Below are positions 61,389 through 64,000 of a stretch of 64,000 bases of DNA, piece after piece; positions within the stretch are counted from its first letter, which is position 1; each line of letters opens with the position of its first letter. The position numbers and the translations under genes are program-made. Location of the stretch: assembly GCF_900142665.1 (NCBI RefSeq), contig NZ_FRBR01000001.1, positions 806,001 to 870,000 on the forward strand, given 5' to 3'. A model generated the notes under the pieces. The model was not told the origin of the DNA. It ran no database searches and was given only the letters and a program-made list of their open reading frames with translations. The DNA comes from Roseovarius pacificus. GTDB lineage: Bacteria > Pseudomonadota > Alphaproteobacteria > Rhodobacterales > Rhodobacteraceae.

Positions 61389-64000
61389 GCAACCGCCCTC
61401 CGTCCGGGTCATACTGCACCGGGTCCTGCACCTCGCACAGGGTTTGCGACCCCTTCATGCGGTCCACCATGCGGATCACCTCGCCATGCCGGGCGCGCCC
61501 GTTTTTCAGAAACCCCAGCCCGATCATATGCCCGAAGGTCGGCGAAAACCCGACCGAGGTGACATAACCCTGATCGTTGGCGCTGACCGCCTCGGCGTCG
61601 CGCGCAAACAGATGCGCCCCGGCCACCAGTTCCCTGACCGCTCCGACGGGTTTCAGCCCCACCAGTTGCTCGCGCTCCGCGCCCAGCAATCCGGGGCGCG
61701 CGGCGGCGGCCTTGCCGATACTCTCCCTGGCACTGCTCACCATTCCGCCCATCCCGATATCGAACGCCGTGGTGCGCCCGTGAATTTCGGCATGGGTGAT
61801 GAACCCTTTTTCCAGCCGCAACACGTTCAGCGCCTCCATCCCGTAAGGGCCGCCCCCCAAAGCCTCGGCCCGCTCCACCAGCAGGTCGAACAGCGCCGCG
61901 CCGTAACGCGCCGGCACCGCAATCTCATAGCCCTGCTCGCCCGAGAACGAGATACGAAACAGCCGCCCGGCAACACCGCCAAGGCCCACCGCCCCGCATG
62001 ACATGAACGGCCACATCCCGCCCTCAATCGGCGCATCCAGCACCCCGTTCAGCACCTCGCGCGCCCTGGGCCCGGCCACCGCGAACTGCGCCCATTGCTC
62101 GGTGACCGAAGTGAAGCGCAGATCCCATTCCGGGTGCAGGCACTGATGCACGAACTCCAGATGCCGCATCACCTGCCCCGCCGCCGCGGTGGTGGTGGTC
62201 ATCAGGAAATGATCCTCGCCAAGTCGCGCAGTGGTGCCGTCATCCATCACATGCCCGTCCTCGCGCAACATCAGCCCATAGCGCACCCGCCCGACCTTGA
62301 GCGTCGAAAACCGGTTGGCATAGACGAAATCCAGAAAACGCCCGGCATCCGGCCCCTGTATGTCGATCTTGCCAAGGGTCGAGACATCCGCCACCCCGAC
62401 CGCCTGCCGCACCATCCGAACCTCGCGATCGCAGGACTGCCGCCAATGGGTTTCGCCCCCGGCCGGAAAATAGCCGGGCCGAAACCACAGCCCGGCTTCG
62501 ATCATCTCCGCGCCGCGCTGTACGCTGGCCCCGTGCGAGGTGGTCAGCCGCTCCGGCGCAAAGCCACGCCCCCGCCCACCCGCACCAAGCGCGGCAATCG
62601 CCACCGGCGTATAGGGCGGGCGATAGGTGGTCGTGCCGGTTTCCGGGATACCCTGCCCAGTGGTGTCGGCCAGCACCGCCAAAGCTCCGATATTCGAGGT
62701 CTTGCCCTGATCCGGGGCCATGCCTTGCGTGGTGTAGCGCTTCATGTGCTCGACCGAGCGGAAGTTTTCGGCCGCCGCCAACTGCACATCCTTGACCGTC
62801 ACGTCATTCTGGAAATCCAGCCACGCACGCCCCTTGCCCGGCACATGCCACAGCGGCTGAATGTCATAGGCCCCGTCCTCGGCACGCGGCACCGGAACCT
62901 CCGGCACGCTCAGGCCCATTTCCTCCAATGCCGCCCGCGCGGCCCGCGCACCGCTCTCCAGACAAGCCTGCGTCGAGAACACGCCATTGCACGCCCCGGC
63001 GGCGCGCAACCCCGGCACCGCACCCTCGCGCGGGACGAAGCCGGCGATTTGTGCGTTCCAGTCGGGCCGCCCGCCCATATGACAGGTCAAATGCACCGTC
63101 GGGTTCCAGCCGCCCGAGATGCCCAGACAATCCGCTTGTATCCTGTCCGTACCGCGCGGCCCGGTCAGCGTGATCGCCTCCAGCCCCTTGCGCCCCTGGG
63201 CGTCGCACACCTGCATTCCGGGATAGAACGGCACGTCGAACTCGCACTTGGCCCCGTGCCGCGCGTCAATCAGCGCGGCCACATGCACCCCCGCCGCCAG
63301 TAGGTCAGACGCCGTGCGATGCGCACCGTCGGTATTGCCGAACACCGCCACACGCTGGCCCGGTGCCACTCGCCAGCGATTGACATAGCCCCGCACGGCC
63401 CCCGCCGTCATGATACCGGGCCGGTCGTTATTGGCGAATGCCACAGGACGCTCCAGCGCGCCCGCCGCCAGCACCGCGCGCCGCGCCACGATCCGCCAGA
63501 AACACTCGCGCGGAGCACCGTCCCGTGCCGCCACATCGGGGGCCAGCCGCTCCAACGCGCCATAGGTGCCCTGATCGTAGGCCCCGATCACGCTGGTGCG
63601 CGGCATCAGGCGCACATTGTCCATCCCGGCCAGCTCCGCCCGGATATCCGCGGCCCAGACATGCCCCGGACGCCCGTCCACCTCGATCCGCTCCAGCGTC
63701 AGCCGCCCGCCGGGGCGCGTCTCCTCGTCGGCCAGGATCACGTCCGCCCCGGCGCGCGCCGCCACCAGTGCGGCCATCAGCCCGGCAGGCCCCGCCCCAA
63801 TCACCAGAAGATCGCAATGCGCAAAGGCCTTTTCGTACCGCTCCGCCGCCGCCTCGCGCGACAGCGCGCCCAACCCGGCGGCGCGGCGGATCACCGGCTC
63901 GTAAACACGTTCCCAGAAGGCCCGGGGCCACATGAAGGTCTTGTAATAAAACCCCGCCCCCAGAAACGGCGCGGCAAGGTCATTGATGCCCATCACGTCG
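61381..64000 (-). CDS. soxA: Sarcosine oxidase alpha subunit (partial, start outside window)
   Basis: About 870 of the expected roughly 1000 residues are present; the N-terminus lies beyond 64000. The enzyme oxidatively demethylates sarcosine to glycine, passing the methyl group to tetrahydrofolate. Visible are AGFYYKTFMWPRAFWERVYE, the dinucleotide site LLVIGAGPAGLMAALVAARA, and a C-terminal GcvT-like aminomethyltransferase domain with SGEQGYEIAVPARYG and RLEKGFITHAEIHG. With soxG it is the end of the usual soxBDAG operon. Confidence 0.96.
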   Translation of the reverse strand, partial: DVMGINDLAAPFLGAGFYYKTFMWPRAFWERVYEPVIRRAAGLGALSREAAAERYEKAFAHCDLLVIGAGPAGLMAALVAARAGADVILADEETRPGGRLTLERIEVDGRPGHVWAADIRAELAGMDNVRLMPRTSVIGAYDQGTYGALERLAPDVAARDGAPRECFWRIVARRAVLAAGALERPVAFANNDRPGIMTAGAVRGYVNRWRVAPGQRVAVFGNTDGAHRTASDLLAAGVHVAALIDARHGAKCEFDVPFYPGMQVCDAQGRKGLEAITLTGPRGTDRIQADCLGISGGWNPTVHLTCHMGGRPDWNAQIAGFVPREGAVPGLRAAGACNGVFSTQACLESGARAARAALEEMGLSVPEVPVPRAEDGAYDIQPLWHVPGKGRAWLDFQNDVTVKDVQLAAAENFRSVEHMKRYTTQGMAPDQGKTSNIGALAVLADTTGQGIPETGTTTYRPPYTPVAIAALGAGGRGRGFAPERLTTSHGASVQRGAEMIEAGLWFRPGYFPAGGETHWRQSCDREVRMVRQAVGVADVSTLGKIDIQGPDAGRFLDFVYANRFSTLKVGRVRYGLMLREDGHVMDDGTTARLGEDHFLMTTTTAAAGQVMRHLEFVHQCLHPEWDLRFTSVTEQWAQFAVAGPRAREVLNGVLDAPIEGGMWPFMSCGAVGLGGVAGRLFRISFSGEQGYEIAVPARYGAALFDLLVERAEALGGGPYGMEALNVLRLEKGFITHAEIHGRTTAFDIGMGGMVSSARESIGKAAAARPGLLGAEREQLVGLKPVGAVRELVAGAHLFARDAEAVSANDQGYVTSVGFSPTFGHMIGLGFLKNGRARHGEVIRMVDRMKGSQTLCEVQDPVQYDPDGGRLRD

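Overview
The window reads as chromosomal DNA of a GC-rich alphaproteobacterium, most likely Rhodobacterales (marine Roseobacter group). The evidence is a dnaG-rpoD pair, nrdR next to ribD, sarcosine oxidase soxG/soxA, a SelD fused to an FAD oxidoreductase, capsule genes of the kpsS/kpsC type, and a very high density of solute uptake systems: four complete TRAP transporters, one polyamine-type ABC transporter and one BCCT carrier. I found no transposase, phage gene, CRISPR array, rRNA or tRNA. Most long open frames opposite the real genes are shadows caused by high GC.

Layout. 1-2975: end of a solute-binding protein, then ATPase and two permeases of a polyamine-type ABC importer. 3037-11843: an RpiR regulator divergent from a run of N-formylglutamate amidohydrolase-like enzyme, TRAP Q-M-P, glutamine-synthetase-like ligase, aldehyde dehydrogenase and iron alcohol dehydrogenase. 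This looks like a gamma-glutamylation route for an amine or amino alcohol. 12027-12779: a lone SDR. 12820-17244 (minus): IclR regulator, thiolase-like protein, acyl-CoA ligase and a DUF296-like protein in one tightly coupled operon. 17673-24267: cysteine hydrolase, amidohydrolase, HAD dehalogenase-like, TRAP P-Q-M and TetR. 24417-27266: a third TRAP P-Q-M. 27337-30590: selU and selD converge with overlapping stops, the pair for tRNA 2-selenouridine. 30665-31195: idi.

31421-38869 is the least explained catabolic block: a LysR regulator, aldehyde dehydrogenase, an M19 dipeptidase-like protein whose usual zinc ligands are partly replaced, a BCCT transporter, an unrecognised 564-residue protein and a DUF3726-like protein. 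It is my best candidate for an undescribed pathway, probably for a betaine-like compound. 39017-43568: a DUF2189 membrane protein, then a duplicated unit of metallo-beta-lactamase-fold protein plus PAP2 membrane enzyme, in which the second metallo-beta-lactamase copy has decayed to a pseudogene.

43572-54389: riboflavin genes ribE and ribD-nrdR on the minus strand, separated by a capsule export/priming operon (kpsS, Wza/KpsD-like, kpsC) and a fourth TRAP operon with its own IclR regulator. This IclR is a clear paralogue of the first, and both regulator genes carry the same 13-bp palindrome at their start. 54655-64000 is mostly housekeeping: a small secreted protein, yjbQ, rpoD, dnaG, another small secreted protein, soxG and an incomplete soxA. 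A 685-bp stretch before rpoD's 3' end (55536-56220) has GC-rich hairpins and no convincing gene, and next to it lies a 14-bp perfect inverted repeat.
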